Position numbers and translations under genes: made by a program. Positions 8,765 to 18,695 of a stretch of 64,000 nucleotides of DNA are shown one piece after another. Every line of letters starts with the position of its first letter. Position 1 is the first letter of the stretch. The notes under the pieces were generated by a model. It searched no databases. It was not told the origin of the DNA and saw only the letters and a list, made by a program, of their open reading frames with translations. Source of the DNA: Pelagibacterales bacterium SAG-MED11. GTDB taxonomy: Bacteria; Pseudomonadota; Alphaproteobacteria; Pelagibacterales; Pelagibacteraceae. The DNA lies in contig JACWDI010000001.1 in assembly GCA_014654265.1 (NCBI GenBank), positions 124,001-188,000 of the forward strand. The letters are read 5' to 3'.

Positions 8765-10260
8765 TTTTTTTTCTTAAATGTTTTATAAATTTGCCACCCA
8801 ACAATTAATATTGTAGTTGATAATATACAAAGAGTAAGAGTTCTATCCCATAAAAACGTCCATGAGCCATCACTTAATAATAATGATCTTCTTAAATTTT
8901 CTTCCATTAAACCACCCAAAACGAATGCAAGAATGAGTGGTGGCATAGGAAAATCATAAAGCCTTAAAAAAGTAGCAACAACAGCTATTCCTATCATTAG
9001 ATAAATATCAAAATTATTGAATGACATTACATAAATTCCTGTAATTGAAAAAAATAAGATTAAAGGAATTAAATAATTTTTTGGAACAGCTAAAATTCTA
9101 GCTATGTATGGGATTAACGGTAGATTTAATATTAATAAAACTACCATTCCAATATACATTGACATTATAACTGACCAAAAAATTTCTGGGTTAGTCATGT
9201 AAAGTCTTGGACCTGGTTGAATACCAAAACCCAATAAAGCTCCTAACATTACTGCTGTTGTTCCACTTCCAGGTATACCTAAAGTTAACATTGGTACGAA
9301 AGATCCTGAGCAAGCTGCATTATTGGCTGTCTCTGGTGCAGAAAGACCATTAACACTTCCTTTACCGAATTTTTCTTTTTCATCATCTTTAACTAAATTT
9401 CTTTCCATCCCATAAGCTAAAAAAGAAGCAATGGTTGCTCCAGCACCCGGTAATACACCTATTAAAAATCCAATTATAGAAGATCTAGGAATTGTTTTAT
9501 ACATTTTGCCTCTTTCTTCTTTATCTATTTTAATTGAACCTAGTTCAGTCAGTGAAACTTGTTTAGCAGCAGCTGTTGGATCATTTCTCTTTAAAATTAT
9601 TGTTAATGCTTCACTCATTGCAAAAGTTGCCATCACCACAAGCACAAAGCTTATACCATCTGTTAAATTCATATTATTAAAAGTAAATCTTGTAATATCA
9701 GATAAAGAATCTTGCCCTACTGAAGCTAACATTAAACCTAAAACTACCATCATCATTGCTTTTAAGAATTGACCTTTTGATGAAAAAGCAGCTATAGCTG
9801 TTAATCCTAAAATCATTAATGCAAAATAATCTGGTGATCTAAAAGATAAACTTACTTTTGATAAGCTCGGTGCCATGAATAATAGATAAATTGCAGATAG
9901 TGTTCCTCCAGCAAATGAACTCCATGCTGCAATCGCTAATGCTTTACCTGCTTTACCTTGTTGTGCCATTGGATATCCATCAAAAGAAGTTGCAACAGTT
10001 CCTGGAACTCCAGGAGCATTTAATAATATTGATGATGTCGAGCCACCAAATACTGCTCCATAATATACTCCAGCCATAAGAATTAAACCTGTAGCTGGAT
10101 CAAAACCATAAGTAATTGGTATCATTAAAGCTATTGCTGTCATTGGTCCTAGACCAGGCAGCATTCCAATAATTGTTCCAAAAAAACAACCAATCATTAC
10201 CATAAAAATATTTTGAAATGTAAGAGCTGTACTTAAACCAATTAAAATTCCTTCAATCAT
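8761..10260 (-). CDS. Tripartite tricarboxylate transporter, large permease (TctA family)
   Basis: The 499-residue membrane protein has the TctA hallmarks: GTIIGMLPGLGPMTAIALMIP near residue 30, YYGAVFGGSTSSILLNAPG near 67, and the second-half repeat GFLIGVLPGAGATIASFLAYG with EKFGKGSVNGLSAPETANNA. It forms the sodium-coupled channel of a TTT uptake system with TctB and the periplasmic binding protein encoded upstream. It overlaps tctB by four bases, so translation is probably coupled. The ligand is unknown. Its stop shares TTAA with the EamA gene. Confidence 0.95.
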   Translation of the reverse strand: MIEGILIGLSTALTFQNIFMVMIGCFFGTIIGMLPGLGPMTAIALMIPITYGFDPATGLILMAGVYYGAVFGGSTSSILLNAPGVPGTVATSFDGYPMAQQGKAGKALAIAAWSSFAGGTLSAIYLLFMAPSLSKVSLSFRSPDYFALMILGLTAIAAFSSKGQFLKAMMMVVLGLMLASVGQDSLSDITRFTFNNMNLTDGISFVLVVMATFAMSEALTIILKRNDPTAAAKQVSLTELGSIKIDKEERGKMYKTIPRSSIIGFLIGVLPGAGATIASFLAYGMERNLVKDDEKEKFGKGSVNGLSAPETANNAACSGSFVPMLTLGIPGSGTTAVMLGALLGFGIQPGPRLYMTNPEIFWSVIMSMYIGMVVLLILNLPLIPYIARILAVPKNYLIPLILFFSITGIYVMSFNNFDIYLMIGIAVVATFLRLYDFPMPPLILAFVLGGLMEENLRRSLLLSDGSWTFLWDRTLTLCILSTTILIVGWQIYKTFKKKN

Positions 10261-10727
10261 CCCATTACTCCAATCGATTTTAAAAAGGGGTCTCTTAAAT
10301 AAATATCAAGAACACCATGAAGGAGGTACATAAAAGCAGCAACAAAAGGGAAAGATAATAGAAACATTAAAATCCATCTTCTTTCACCTAAAAAGTAATA
10401 TGACGTAAATAAAAATAAGGAGGTCGTTAAAAAATAGCCAATTTTTAAAATTGTAGCTCCGTAAATAATTGCAATAATTATTAGGATGCCTGTTTTCTTA
10501 TATTCTAAATTTTTATGTTCAACTTTTATGGTATCTGGGTCTGGTAAAATTAATTTCAATCCAGAAAAAAATAACCCTGTATAACCTAGATAAATTGGAA
10601 AAGTTCTTGCATTAAAAGGTGCATTTTCATCAAATGCAAAAACTTGAATTTGATATGCAGTATATAAATAGAATGATGAGAAAATAAAAAAGAGCAGTGA
10701 TATAATTTTAGTAGTATTTATATTCAC
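10257..10727 (-). CDS. Tripartite tricarboxylate transporter, small permease (TctB family)
   Basis: A 156-residue protein with four hydrophobic segments. It contains the typical APFNARTFPIYLGYTGLFFS region near residue 37 and the GERRWILMFLLSFPF segment near the C-terminus found in TctB proteins. It is the small membrane subunit of the TTT system and lies between the binding protein and TctA genes. A short hairpin lies just upstream, at the end of the binding protein gene. Confidence 0.9.
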   Translation of the reverse strand: MNINTTKIISLLFFIFSSFYLYTAYQIQVFAFDENAPFNARTFPIYLGYTGLFFSGLKLILPDPDTIKVEHKNLEYKKTGILIIIAIIYGATILKIGYFLTTSLFLFTSYYFLGERRWILMFLLSFPFVAAFMYLLHGVLDIYLRDPFLKSIGVMG

Positions 10728-10742
10728 TGCTCTTTAAATTAA

Positions 10743-10759
10743 TTAATCCTAAGGATTAA
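10743..10759 (-). terminator. Short hairpin at the tctC-tctB junction (weak attenuator candidate)
   Basis: TTAATCC (10743-10749) and GGATTAA (10753-10759) form a 7-bp stem with a 3-base loop that overlaps the tctC stop codon. It is followed on the minus strand only by mixed A/T, so termination should be weak. It may instead mark an RNA-processing or stability point between binding protein and permease messages. Confidence 0.35.
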
Positions 10760-11736
10760 ATAACTCCTAGTTTTTTCATAAGAGCTGTCATTTCTTTAGT
10801 TTGTGTTTTTAAAAATTTTACAAACTTTTTGTCTGGATTATAAATATTAACCCAAGCATTTCTTGCTCTAACTGCTTCCCATTCAGGAGTTTTTTGTACA
10901 TCGCCTAGCATTTTAGCAATAGCTTTTTTGTCTTTGCTGCTCATTCCTGGAGGTCCAAAAAATCCTCTCCAGTTAACGAATTGTACATCGTATCCTTGTT
11001 CTTTAAGTGTAGGTGCATCAGGTGCATCTGAAACTCTATCAGGTGCAGTAATACCAATAATTCTTACTTGGTCTCTTGCGCCCATAAGTTCACCTAAACC
11101 TGTAGAAATAATTTGAGTTTCTCCAGATAAAAGTCCAGCTAATGCTTTACCACCTGCATCATAAGGAATGTAAGCTACATCATTTGGATTTGCTCCAGCA
11201 GCTTGAAAAGCTAAAGCACCAATTAAATGGTCCATACTTCCTCTTACAGAACCACCAGCCATTTTAATTGAGCTAGGGTTTGCTTTGTATGCCTTCACAA
11301 CATCTTCAAAGTTTTTGTAAGGTGAATTTTTAGCAACTGCAATTGCTCCATAGTCACCAATTACTCCAGCAATTGGCACAACATCTTTATAAGATAAAGT
11401 TCCACTGCCACTTACGTAACCTTTGTGTCTTGTAATTGATCTTAAAACCAATGGTGTTGATTGTACTAAAACAGTATTTTCTGGCTTAGTATTGATCATG
11501 TAAGCAAGTGCTTTACCACCACCACCGCCTGACATGTTTTCAAACGATGCACTTTTTAAGAATCCAGCTTTTGTTAAAGCCTCTCCAGTACCTCTAGCGG
11601 TTCCATCCCAACCACCACCAGCACCACCACCAATCACAAAATGAATTTTGTCAATTGCAATTGAACTAGTTGTTGTTGCTGAAAGTAAAAGAACTGCTGA
11701 GAATAAAATTGAAAAAAAAGATTTAATTAGTTTCAT
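10756..11736 (-). CDS. TTT-family periplasmic solute-binding protein (TctC/Bug family)
   Basis: The 326-residue protein has a signal peptide (basic MKLIKSFF, hydrophobic core, TTSSIA). It then shows the Bug-family start IHFVIGGGAGGGWDGTARGT and the ligand-binding loop AGGSVRGSMDHLIGALAFQA near residue 160. It captures an organic acid for the TctAB permease encoded downstream. The ligand cannot be assigned. A promoter of TTGACT-N17-TTTAAT type and the ribosome site GAGAGG precede it. It opens the operon and so probably has the highest expression. Confidence 0.92.
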   Translation of the reverse strand: MKLIKSFFSILFSAVLLLSATTTSSIAIDKIHFVIGGGAGGGWDGTARGTGEALTKAGFLKSASFENMSGGGGGKALAYMINTKPENTVLVQSTPLVLRSITRHKGYVSGSGTLSYKDVVPIAGVIGDYGAIAVAKNSPYKNFEDVVKAYKANPSSIKMAGGSVRGSMDHLIGALAFQAAGANPNDVAYIPYDAGGKALAGLLSGETQIISTGLGELMGARDQVRIIGITAPDRVSDAPDAPTLKEQGYDVQFVNWRGFFGPPGMSSKDKKAIAKMLGDVQKTPEWEAVRARNAWVNIYNPDKKFVKFLKTQTKEMTALMKKLGVI

Positions 11737-11768
11737 TATTTCCTCTCGTTGTTATAGTTAATGGCTAG

Positions 11769-11797
11769 ATTAAACATATTTTTAATGAAGTAGTCAA
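11769..11797 (-). promoter_or_regulatory. Predicted promoter of the first tctC
   Basis: TTGACT (minus strand, 11797-11792), a 17-base spacer and TTTAAT (11774-11769) lie 32 bases before the start codon. The boxes are identical to those of dctP. Confidence 0.6.
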
Positions 11798-11815
11798 CAA
11801 CCTTTAATAGAATAT

Positions 11816-12895
11816 ATGCAACAAGCAATTCCCTTAAGCCGAGAAAATTTAAAAGATCTTTTTTCTAAAAAATTTTTGCTAGTAATCATTATATCTATTC
11901 CAAGTGCAATTATTGCTGATTTTTTTAACATTCCTCTTGCATGGATGATTGGTCCAATGATTGCTGTTTCTGTAGCTGCCTTAAATGGACTTAAGATTTT
12001 TATGCCTAGACTTGCTCTAAGTTCAATTTTAATTTTGTTAGGGCTTCATATTGGAAATTACATAGATCAAAATCTTTTAAATCAAATGGTAAATTGGATT
12101 TGGACAACTATTATAATGTTTGGTTATATTATTATTAGCATATTGATTGTTTCAAAATACTTACAAAAATTTTCTGGTTATAAACAAAAAACTTCAATTT
12201 TTTCAGCAGCACCTGGTGCATTAGGTCCTTTATTGATATTGGCTGAATATGAAAAATCTGATTTATCTCAAGTTGCAACTGCTCACCTTATTAGATTAAT
12301 TATTATAATAACTCTTTTCCCTTTTATTATTGTCAGTCTTTCAGACTCAGACATCCTAGAAATTCAGAAATTTGATTACATGGCTCAAAATCACTGGGAT
12401 CTAGTTATTTTGATCATAGCCTCAATAATTTTTATTTTCTTTTTTGATAAAGCAAAAGTTCCAGCTGCATTACTTTCTGGAACTCTTGTAGCAAGTGGTA
12501 TTTTACATATTTTTGATATTGCATCCTATAAATTGCCTGATGCATCAATTAATTTTTGTTTGCTAATATTAGGAGCTTCTGTTGGATGTAGATTTGCTAA
12601 CAAAACGGTAAAGGAAGTAGCAAACAATTCATTCCACGGTTTAGTAGCTACAATATTATTAGTTCTATTGGGTTTAGTTGCTGCTTTTATTGCAACTTTT
12701 TTTGTAGATAATAACTTTTTAACTTTAGTTCTATCTTTTTGTCCTGGTGGAATTTATGAAGTAGCTGTAATTGCTATTGCTTTTGATTTAGAGCCAGACT
12801 TTGTAGCTTTTCATCATATAATAAGATTATTGTTTATACTTTTCATTGTTCCAGTAGCTATACGATTGATTGAAAAAACTAAGTTAAAGAATTAA
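11816..12895 (+). CDS. AbrB-family (AmoA-like) integral membrane protein
   Basis: The 359-residue protein has about ten hydrophobic segments arranged as two similar halves. Each half has the family's PLAWMIGPMIAV-like or PAALLSGTLVAS block followed by APGALGPLLILAE or CPGGIYEVAVIAIAF. This matches the bacterial membrane family misleadingly called AbrB or 'ammonia monooxygenase', which is probably a transporter. It is divergent from the TTT binding protein gene with a 79-base shared upstream region, so it may handle the same or a related metabolite. It overlaps the convergent GT9 gene by 17 bases. Confidence 0.82.
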   Translation: MQQAIPLSRENLKDLFSKKFLLVIIISIPSAIIADFFNIPLAWMIGPMIAVSVAALNGLKIFMPRLALSSILILLGLHIGNYIDQNLLNQMVNWIWTTIIMFGYIIISILIVSKYLQKFSGYKQKTSIFSAAPGALGPLLILAEYEKSDLSQVATAHLIRLIIIITLFPFIIVSLSDSDILEIQKFDYMAQNHWDLVILIIASIIFIFFFDKAKVPAALLSGTLVASGILHIFDIASYKLPDASINFCLLILGASVGCRFANKTVKEVANNSFHGLVATILLVLLGLVAAFIATFFVDNNFLTLVLSFCPGGIYEVAVIAIAFDLEPDFVAFHHIIRLLFILFIVPVAIRLIEKTKLKN

Positions 12896-13820
12896 TTAAT
12901 CTTTCTAAAACTTTTTCAGCACTTAAATTATTTAAATCTCCTACCTCGATTGCTTTAAAATTTTCTCTTTCAATACTAACTTTATATGCTGTTGTATGTT
13001 TTCCAAATAAAGTTAAACCTTTAGCTCCTACGTGAGCTGCAATATGGGCAGGCCCTGTATCATTTGCTATAACGAAAGAGCTAGCTTTAATTATTGAAGT
13101 TAATTGAGAAATATCAAGAGCTCTACCATTATCTAATAAAGTTTGTGCATTAATTTCTTTAGCATCATTTATTTCCAAAGAACCTGGGGCAGTAACAATT
13201 TTATACTCATCACCAAATTTATCTAAAATAAGTTTTATAAGATCATTATAATAAGGCCACTTTTTAATATTTAGATGAGGTGAGCAAAAAGGAAATAACA
13301 CAATAAATTTATTTAACTTGAAGCAATTTTTGATTTCACTAACATCACAACAGGCCCAACTAAAATCTGGATTTAATGTATGGGAGGTTTTTAATCCTGA
13401 GGTTTGTAATTGATGATTAAATCTATCTAAAACAGAATGTTTATCAAATTCTTTTTTATTTATCACTTCAGGTAAAGTTGTAATAGAGCTTGACCATATT
13501 TCTTTTTTTGCTTTTGGAAAAAGAATATTTTTATAAAAATTTGTTCTAGATGAATTTTGAAGATCATAAATTTTGGAAAACTTATATTTTTTAATTTCTC
13601 TCATTAAAAAATACAGATAAATCAAATTATATTTAGGTAACCTTTTGTCTATAATTACTTCATGAATGAGAGGATTCTTCTTAAATAATTCACTATAAGG
13701 TTTCGTTGTTAATAAATAAATTTGATCATTTTTATGGTTTTCAGATATATCTTGAATTGCCCCACTCGCTTGAGCTATATCTCCTAATGAGCCATGTTTA
13801 ATAATTAAAATATTAGACAT
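12879..13820 (-). CDS. GT9-family (heptosyltransferase-like) glycosyltransferase
   Basis: The 313-residue protein starts MSNILIIKHGSLGDIAQASG, the GT9 pattern where the loop after the first strand carries the catalytic aspartate (about D14). It ends with the donor-site region FVIANDTGPAHIAAHVGAKG and LFGKHT, typical of ADP-heptose transferases. It probably adds a heptose or related sugar to lipopolysaccharide core on the cytoplasmic face. No LPS neighbours prove the acceptor. The gene is divergent from the DUF6165 gene, which is often near glycan genes. Confidence 0.9.
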   Translation of the reverse strand: MSNILIIKHGSLGDIAQASGAIQDISENHKNDQIYLLTTKPYSELFKKNPLIHEVIIDKRLPKYNLIYLYFLMREIKKYKFSKIYDLQNSSRTNFYKNILFPKAKKEIWSSSITTLPEVINKKEFDKHSVLDRFNHQLQTSGLKTSHTLNPDFSWACCDVSEIKNCFKLNKFIVLFPFCSPHLNIKKWPYYNDLIKLILDKFGDEYKIVTAPGSLEINDAKEINAQTLLDNGRALDISQLTSIIKASSFVIANDTGPAHIAAHVGAKGLTLFGKHTTAYKVSIERENFKAIEVGDLNNLSAEKVLERLINSLT

Positions 13821-13852
13821 ATTTGTAACAAGATAACACAGTATTATATTTT

Positions 13853-14242
13853 ATGAATAAAATTATAGTAGAGGTATCTATTGGAGAGCTTTTAGATAAA
13901 ATTTCAATTTTGGAAATCAAACAAGAAAAAATTAAAGATCCAGAAAAACTTAGATTTATATCAAACGAACATTCAATATTAAAAAAACAATTGGATGATA
14001 ATGTAAAATCTGACGATAAGATTAAGGATTTATTTCAGTCATTAAAAGATATAAATGCCAAATTATGGGTTATTGAAGATGATAAGAGACAATGTGAAAA
14101 AGTTAAAGATTTTGGGGAAAAATTTATTAAACTTTCAAGAGACGTTCATTTTTTAAATGATGACCGTGCTAAAATTAAATTAGAAATTAACAATTACACA
14201 GGTTCCGCAATCAAAGAAATTAAAGAATATACTAGTTATTAA
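13853..14242 (+). CDS. DUF6165-like conserved protein
   Basis: The 129-residue, highly charged protein starts MNKIIVEVSIGELLDKISIL and is mostly predicted alpha-helical with heptad-like stretches (EIKQEKI, SILKKQLDD). The VSIGELLDKxxILEIK opening is that of DUF6165, a family seen beside glycosyltransferases and sulfotransferases in marine bacteria. Function is unknown. It is divergent from the GT9 gene with 32 bases between start codons, which supports a glycan-related role. Confidence 0.72.
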   Translation: MNKIIVEVSIGELLDKISILEIKQEKIKDPEKLRFISNEHSILKKQLDDNVKSDDKIKDLFQSLKDINAKLWVIEDDKRQCEKVKDFGEKFIKLSRDVHFLNDDRAKIKLEINNYTGSAIKEIKEYTSY

Positions 14243-14252
14243 TCAATAGATC

Positions 14253-16037
14253 TTAAGATATCAAAGAGGGCTGTTTTTTCATATCCTCTTTTTTAATGCC
14301 TGCTACCTTAACTGGTTTCTTCATTGCGTCTCTTCTAAATGGTTCACCAAGCTCTTGATTCAAAATTACTTCAATAAATGTAGTAATTCCTTTTTTTTGA
14401 TCTTCACAAGATTGTTTTATAGCTGCTGTTGTTTCTTCCATAGTTTTAACTGTTACTCCCTTTAAACCACAAGCATCAGCCACTTTTGCATAACTCAATT
14501 CAGGATCAAGCTCTGTCCCCACAAAATTATCTTCAAACCATAAAGTAGTATTTCTTTTTTCTGCACCCCATTGATAATTTCTAAAGATAACCATAGATAT
14601 TGCAGGCCACTCTTCTCTTGCACAAGAACTCATTTCATTCATGCTTATTCCAAAAGCACCATCTCCTGCAAAACCAATAACTGGAGTATCAGGACACCCA
14701 ATTTTAGCACCCAAAATAGATGGAAAGCCATAACCACAAGGACCGAATAAACCTGGAGCTAAATATTTTCTTGGTTTTTCAAAAGTTGGATATGCATTAC
14801 CAATTGCACAATTATTTCCAATGTCGCTTGAAATAATAACATCGTCTGGCATACCAGCTTGAATTGCTCTCCACGCTTGTCTTGGAGACATTCTGTCTGA
14901 ATCTCTTTCTCTTGCTTCTTTGTTCCAAACAGTACCTTCGTCATCATCTTCATGATCAAGACTTGATAATTTTTGTAGCCAAGCTGACTTAGTTTGATGA
15001 ATAATATCTTTTCTTTTTTGTCTACCAGTGTCACCTGCTGTTGAAGAAAGTTGATCTAGAATTTGTTGAGCAACTAATTTTGCATCTCCACATATTCCTA
15101 CTGTAACTTTCTTTGTTAAACCAATTCTATCAGAATTCATATCTACTTGAATAATACTGGCATTCTTCGGCCAATAATCTATTCCATATCCGGGTAAAGT
15201 TGAAAAAGGATTTAATCTTGTACCTAGTGCTAAAACAACATCTGCTTTTGAAATTAATTCCATCCCAGCTTTTGATCCGTTATATCCTAATGGTCCTGCA
15301 GCTAATGGATGACTTCCTGGGAAACTGTCGTTGTGTTGATATCCTGAACACACTGGTGCATCTAATTTTTCTGCCAATTTTTTACATTCTTCAATAGCCC
15401 CTCCTATTACAACACCTGCTCCAGATAATATTACTGGAAACTTTGCCTTAGATAATAAATCTGCAGCTTTTTTAATTGCATCAACTCCACCTGCTTGTCT
15501 TTCTAATCTTACGATTGGAGGAAGTTCAATATCAATTACTTGTGTCCAATAATCTCTAGGAACATTAATTTGTGCAGGGGCAGAACCTCTAATTGCTTTT
15601 TCAATAACTCTATTTAAAACTTCAGCCATTCTTGATGGATCCCTTACTTCTTCTTGATAGCAAACCATATCTTTAAATAAATTCATTTGTTCAACTTCTT
15701 GAAAACCACCTTGTCCAATAGTTTTATTTGCAGCTTGAGGTGTTACTAATAATAAAGGAGTATGGTTCCAGTAAGCAGTTTTGATTGGCGTAACTAAACC
15801 TGTAATACCAGGTCCATTTTGAGCTATAACCATAGACATTTTACCAGTGGCTCTAGTATATCCATCAGCAATTAGACCACCATTTGTTTCGTGGGCCACG
15901 TCCCAAAATGTAATTCCTGCATCAGGAAAAATATCTGAAATTGGCATAAAAGCAGATCCTATAATTCCAAATGAATGCTCAATACCATGCATTTGTAAAA
16001 CTTTTACAAAAGCTTCCTCTGTTGTCATTTTTGTCAT
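14253..16037 (-). CDS. xsc: Sulfoacetaldehyde acetyltransferase
   Basis: The 594-residue ThDP-dependent enzyme converts sulfoacetaldehyde plus phosphate to acetyl phosphate plus sulfite. Family signs are the N-terminal domain with FGIIGSAFMPISDIFPDAGI and WDVAHETNGGLIADGYTRAT (catalytic glutamate before the ThDP), the central domain with VILSGAGVVIGGA, and the C-terminal ThDP-Mg motif GFAGDGAFGISMNEMSS with downstream N. The SAFMPISDIFPDAGI wording separates Xsc from acetolactate synthases. It is the final step of taurine, isethionate and other C2-sulfonate degradation. The neighbouring suyAB, exporter and apr genes all concern sulfite, which strengthens the call. Confidence 0.93.
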   Translation of the reverse strand: MTKMTTEEAFVKVLQMHGIEHSFGIIGSAFMPISDIFPDAGITFWDVAHETNGGLIADGYTRATGKMSMVIAQNGPGITGLVTPIKTAYWNHTPLLLVTPQAANKTIGQGGFQEVEQMNLFKDMVCYQEEVRDPSRMAEVLNRVIEKAIRGSAPAQINVPRDYWTQVIDIELPPIVRLERQAGGVDAIKKAADLLSKAKFPVILSGAGVVIGGAIEECKKLAEKLDAPVCSGYQHNDSFPGSHPLAAGPLGYNGSKAGMELISKADVVLALGTRLNPFSTLPGYGIDYWPKNASIIQVDMNSDRIGLTKKVTVGICGDAKLVAQQILDQLSSTAGDTGRQKRKDIIHQTKSAWLQKLSSLDHEDDDEGTVWNKEARERDSDRMSPRQAWRAIQAGMPDDVIISSDIGNNCAIGNAYPTFEKPRKYLAPGLFGPCGYGFPSILGAKIGCPDTPVIGFAGDGAFGISMNEMSSCAREEWPAISMVIFRNYQWGAEKRNTTLWFEDNFVGTELDPELSYAKVADACGLKGVTVKTMEETTAAIKQSCEDQKKGITTFIEVILNQELGEPFRRDAMKKPVKVAGIKKEDMKKQPSLIS

Positions 16038-16150
16038 TAATAGAACCTTTCTAAATTACTAAGTATTATAATATTTTTAAAAATTAATTGTTAATTTTTT
16101 GGATTAATATATAAGTTTTGAAAAATTTCAAACAAACAAATCGACACCAT

Positions 16151-16435
16151 ATGGCTACAGACATCATAATCCACGATCAAAAGGATAATGTGGGAGTAGT
16201 TGTTATTGAAAAAATCACACCTAAACAGGATTGTAATTGCTGGATCATGGAAAATGATAGCTCTACAAATATTCAATCAATGGATGAAATTCCTCTAGGT
16301 CACAAAATTGCTATGGTTGACTTAAAAGAGGGAGACACAATACTTAAATATGGACATGATATTGGTAAAGTAGTTAAATCAATCAAAAAAGGTGAACATG
16401 TTCATGTTCATAATGTAAAAACAAAGAAGTGGTAA
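16151..16435 (+). CDS. suyA: (2R)-sulfolactate sulfo-lyase alpha subunit (UxaA N-terminal/SAF-like)
   Basis: The 94-residue protein is a SAF-type domain like the small subunit of altronate/galactarate dehydratases and SuyA. It carries [20 protein letters not shown] and the C-terminal [10 protein letters not shown]. It pairs with SuyB in cleaving sulfolactate to pyruvate and sulfite. I place the start at ATG 16151 (MATDIIIHD), because the upstream TTG at 16118 adds eleven residues not typical of the family. Its position next to xsc and four bases from suyB favours sulfolactate over altronate. A sugar-acid dehydratase remains the alternative. Confidence 0.78.
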   Translation: MATDIIIHDQKDNVGVVVIEKITPKQDCNCWIMENDSSTNIQSMDEIPLGHKIAMVDLKEGDTILKYGHDIGKVVKSIKKGEHVHVHNVKTKKW

Positions 16436-16439
16436 TTGT

Positions 16440-17606
16440 ATGGAAATACCAAAAAGTTTTTTAGGTTATAAAAGAGAGAATGGTAGAGCAGGAACTAGAA
16501 ATCACGTAATTATTCTTCCTGTAGATGATATCTCTAATGCATGCGCTGAGGCAGTGGCTAACAATATTAAAGGTACTATTGCTCTCCCTCATTCTTATGG
16601 CAGACTTCAGTTTGGTGCAGACTTAGAACTACACTTTAGAACAATGATAGGCACAGGAAGTAATCCAAATGTTGCTGCTGTAATTGTAATAGGAATTGAA
16701 CCTAAATGGACAAAAAAGATTGTTGATGGAATTGCAAAAACTGGAAAACCAGTCGAAGGTTTTCATATAGAACGAACAGGAGATATTGGAACTGTAATGA
16801 AGGCCTCCAAAAAAGCACAGGAGTTAGTAATGTGGGCTTCTGAAAAACAAAGAGAAGAATGTCCTATAAGTGATTTATGGATTTCAGTTAAATGTGGAGA
16901 ATCTGATACCACATCTGGATTAGCGTCAAACCCGACTGTTGGAAACTTGATGGATAAACTTGAGCCATTAGGAGTTCATTTATGCTTTGGTGAAACCTCA
17001 GAGCTTACGGGAGCAGAAAAAGTTTGCGCAACAAGAGGAGCAACAAAAGAAGCTTCAGATAAATTTATGAAAACTTGGAGTTCTTACAATGATTTTATTT
17101 TAAAAGAGGCAACAGATGATTTATCTGAAAGTCAACCAACAGCTGGAAATATTGCTGGTGGTCTAACTACAATTGAAGAAAAAGCATTTGGTAATTTTCA
17201 AAAAATTGGTAGTTGTAAATTTGTAGATGTATTAGAGCCAGCAGAAGAACCAAAAAAAGGTAAAGGTTTATATTTTATGGATACATCATCAGCAGCAGCA
17301 GAATGTGTGACACTTCAAGCTGCAGCAGGATTTAATATTCATTTATTTCCAACTGGACAAGGAAACATTGTTGGTAACCCAATTGAACCTGTTGTAAAAT
17401 TAACTGCAAACCCTTTAACAGTTAAAGGAATGGGTGAACATATAGATTGTGATGTGTCAAAAATTCTTTCAAGAGAGATGAACTTATCTGAGGCGGGAGA
17501 TAGACTTATCGAAACAACTTTAAGAGTTGCTAATGGAAGACTAACCTGCGCTGAAGCTTTAGGTCATAAAGAATTCGTAATGACCAAACTTTATAGAAGT
17601 GCTTAA
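16440..17606 (+). CDS. suyB: (2R)-sulfolactate sulfo-lyase beta subunit (UxaA family)
   Basis: The 388-residue protein is a UxaA-family lyase with the start [34 protein letters not shown], and the blocks [19 protein letters not shown] and [13 protein letters not shown]. The [19 protein letters not shown] stretch and the short length fit SuyB better than the longer altronate dehydratase. It should release sulfite from (2R)-sulfolactate to give pyruvate, with SuyA as partner. Cysteine-rich conserved positions (C in KCGES, C in EHIDCDVS) suggest a metal site. It is co-transcribed with suyA and a YeiH-type exporter gene 15 bases downstream. Confidence 0.82.
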   Translation: MEIPKSFLGYKRENGRAGTRNHVIILPVDDISNACAEAVANNIKGTIALPHSYGRLQFGADLELHFRTMIGTGSNPNVAAVIVIGIEPKWTKKIVDGIAKTGKPVEGFHIERTGDIGTVMKASKKAQELVMWASEKQREECPISDLWISVKCGESDTTSGLASNPTVGNLMDKLEPLGVHLCFGETSELTGAEKVCATRGATKEASDKFMKTWSSYNDFILKEATDDLSESQPTAGNIAGGLTTIEEKAFGNFQKIGSCKFVDVLEPAEEPKKGKGLYFMDTSSAAAECVTLQAAAGFNIHLFPTGQGNIVGNPIEPVVKLTANPLTVKGMGEHIDCDVSKILSREMNLSEAGDRLIETTLRVANGRLTCAEALGHKEFVMTKLYRSA

Positions 17607-17621
17607 TCATTAATACATATA

Positions 17622-18695
17622 ATGTTTTTAAAAAAATATTTGGTAATTTTGCCAGGTATAATTCTTGCTTTTGTTCTTTATTCTCTTTCACAAGGGTTCA
17701 ACAATATTATTGGGATTGAAATTTTAGGTTACAGTAAAAGCCCTATTTCAACTGCAATGATAGCAATACTTCTTGGAATTTTTTTTGGAAACTTTTTCAA
17801 AATTCGTGAGAGTTTTCAAAAAGGTTTAGATTTTAGCAGAGAGTATATATTAAAGCTTGGAATTATTTGTCTTGGTATTCAGTTAAAGCCATTTGAATTT
17901 GTAGAATTTGGAAAAATTGCAATTCCATTAATAATAATTTGTATCATAAGTGTTTTAGTTATTATCAAACTTGTAATAAAAAAATTAAAAATACCTACAA
18001 GGATGGCTTATTTAATATCAATAGGAAGTACAGTTTGTGGAACAACCGCAATCATGGCAACAGCACCTGTAATTAAAGCGAATAAAAATGAAGTATCCTA
18101 TGCAGTAGCTAACATTACCTTATTTGGAATATTATCTATGTTGTTGTATCCATATTTTGCAAATTTTTATTTTGAGGGAAATTCTTTATTTGCTGGTCTT
18201 TTTTTAGGGACTGCAATTCATGAAACCTCTCAAGTTGCTGCAGCAGGTTTAATATATGACCAACAATTCAATAGTCCTGAAACTTTAAATATAGCAACAG
18301 TAACTAAACTCATTAGAAACACTTTTTTAATTGTAATGATTCCTCTTTTTGCTTTTTTGTATAATAGAGGTTTAGTTAAAGAAAAGAATTACTCTATTAT
18401 AAACATTTTTCCTTATTTTGTTTTAGGTTTTGTAGGAATGATTATTTTTAGAAATATAGGTGATCAGGTCTTTACTGAATATAATAAAGATATCTGGGTT
18501 GAAACAATCAACTTTATTAAATTTTTTTCTAAGGTTTTTTTAACTATGGCTATGGCAGCTATTGGATTGTCAACAGATCTTAAAGATATAAAAAGTATGG
18601 GTTACAAACCTTTTGCAGTTGGATTTATTGCGATGTTGACTGTAGGTATTGTTTGTATTCTTACAATAGAAATTTATTTAAAAATGTTTATTTAG
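17622..18695 (+). CDS. YeiH/YadS-type putative sulfate/sulfite exporter family protein
   Basis: The 357-residue membrane protein has about ten hydrophobic segments and the family blocks SPISTAMIAILLGIFFGN near residue 40, ISIGSTVCGTTAIMATAPVI near 131, and FLGTAIHETSQVAAAGLIYD near 192. This is the 'conserved hypothetical 698'/YeiH family, often annotated as a sulfate exporter and found beside sulfonate genes. Following suyAB by 15 bases, it probably removes sulfite or sulfate made by desulfonation. Direct transport evidence for the family is limited. It overlaps the convergent TauE-type gene by eight bases. Confidence 0.85.
   Translation: MFLKKYLVILPGIILAFVLYSLSQGFNNIIGIEILGYSKSPISTAMIAILLGIFFGNFFKIRESFQKGLDFSREYILKLGIICLGIQLKPFEFVEFGKIAIPLIIICIISVLVIIKLVIKKLKIPTRMAYLISIGSTVCGTTAIMATAPVIKANKNEVSYAVANITLFGILSMLLYPYFANFYFEGNSLFAGLFLGTAIHETSQVAAAGLIYDQQFNSPETLNIATVTKLIRNTFLIVMIPLFAFLYNRGLVKEKNYSIINIFPYFVLGFVGMIIFRNIGDQVFTEYNKDIWVETINFIKFFSKVFLTMAMAAIGLSTDLKDIKSMGYKPFAVGFIAMLTVGIVCILTIEIYLKMFI

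Noticed and set aside
9431-9772. 113-codon frame opposite tctA
   Set aside because: It is a mirror of the conserved TctA coding strand with no family features of its own.
16118-16150. Upstream TTG start that would lengthen suyA by eleven residues
   Set aside because: The extra residues are not family-like and a conventional ATG at 16151 begins the conserved SAF-type domain.
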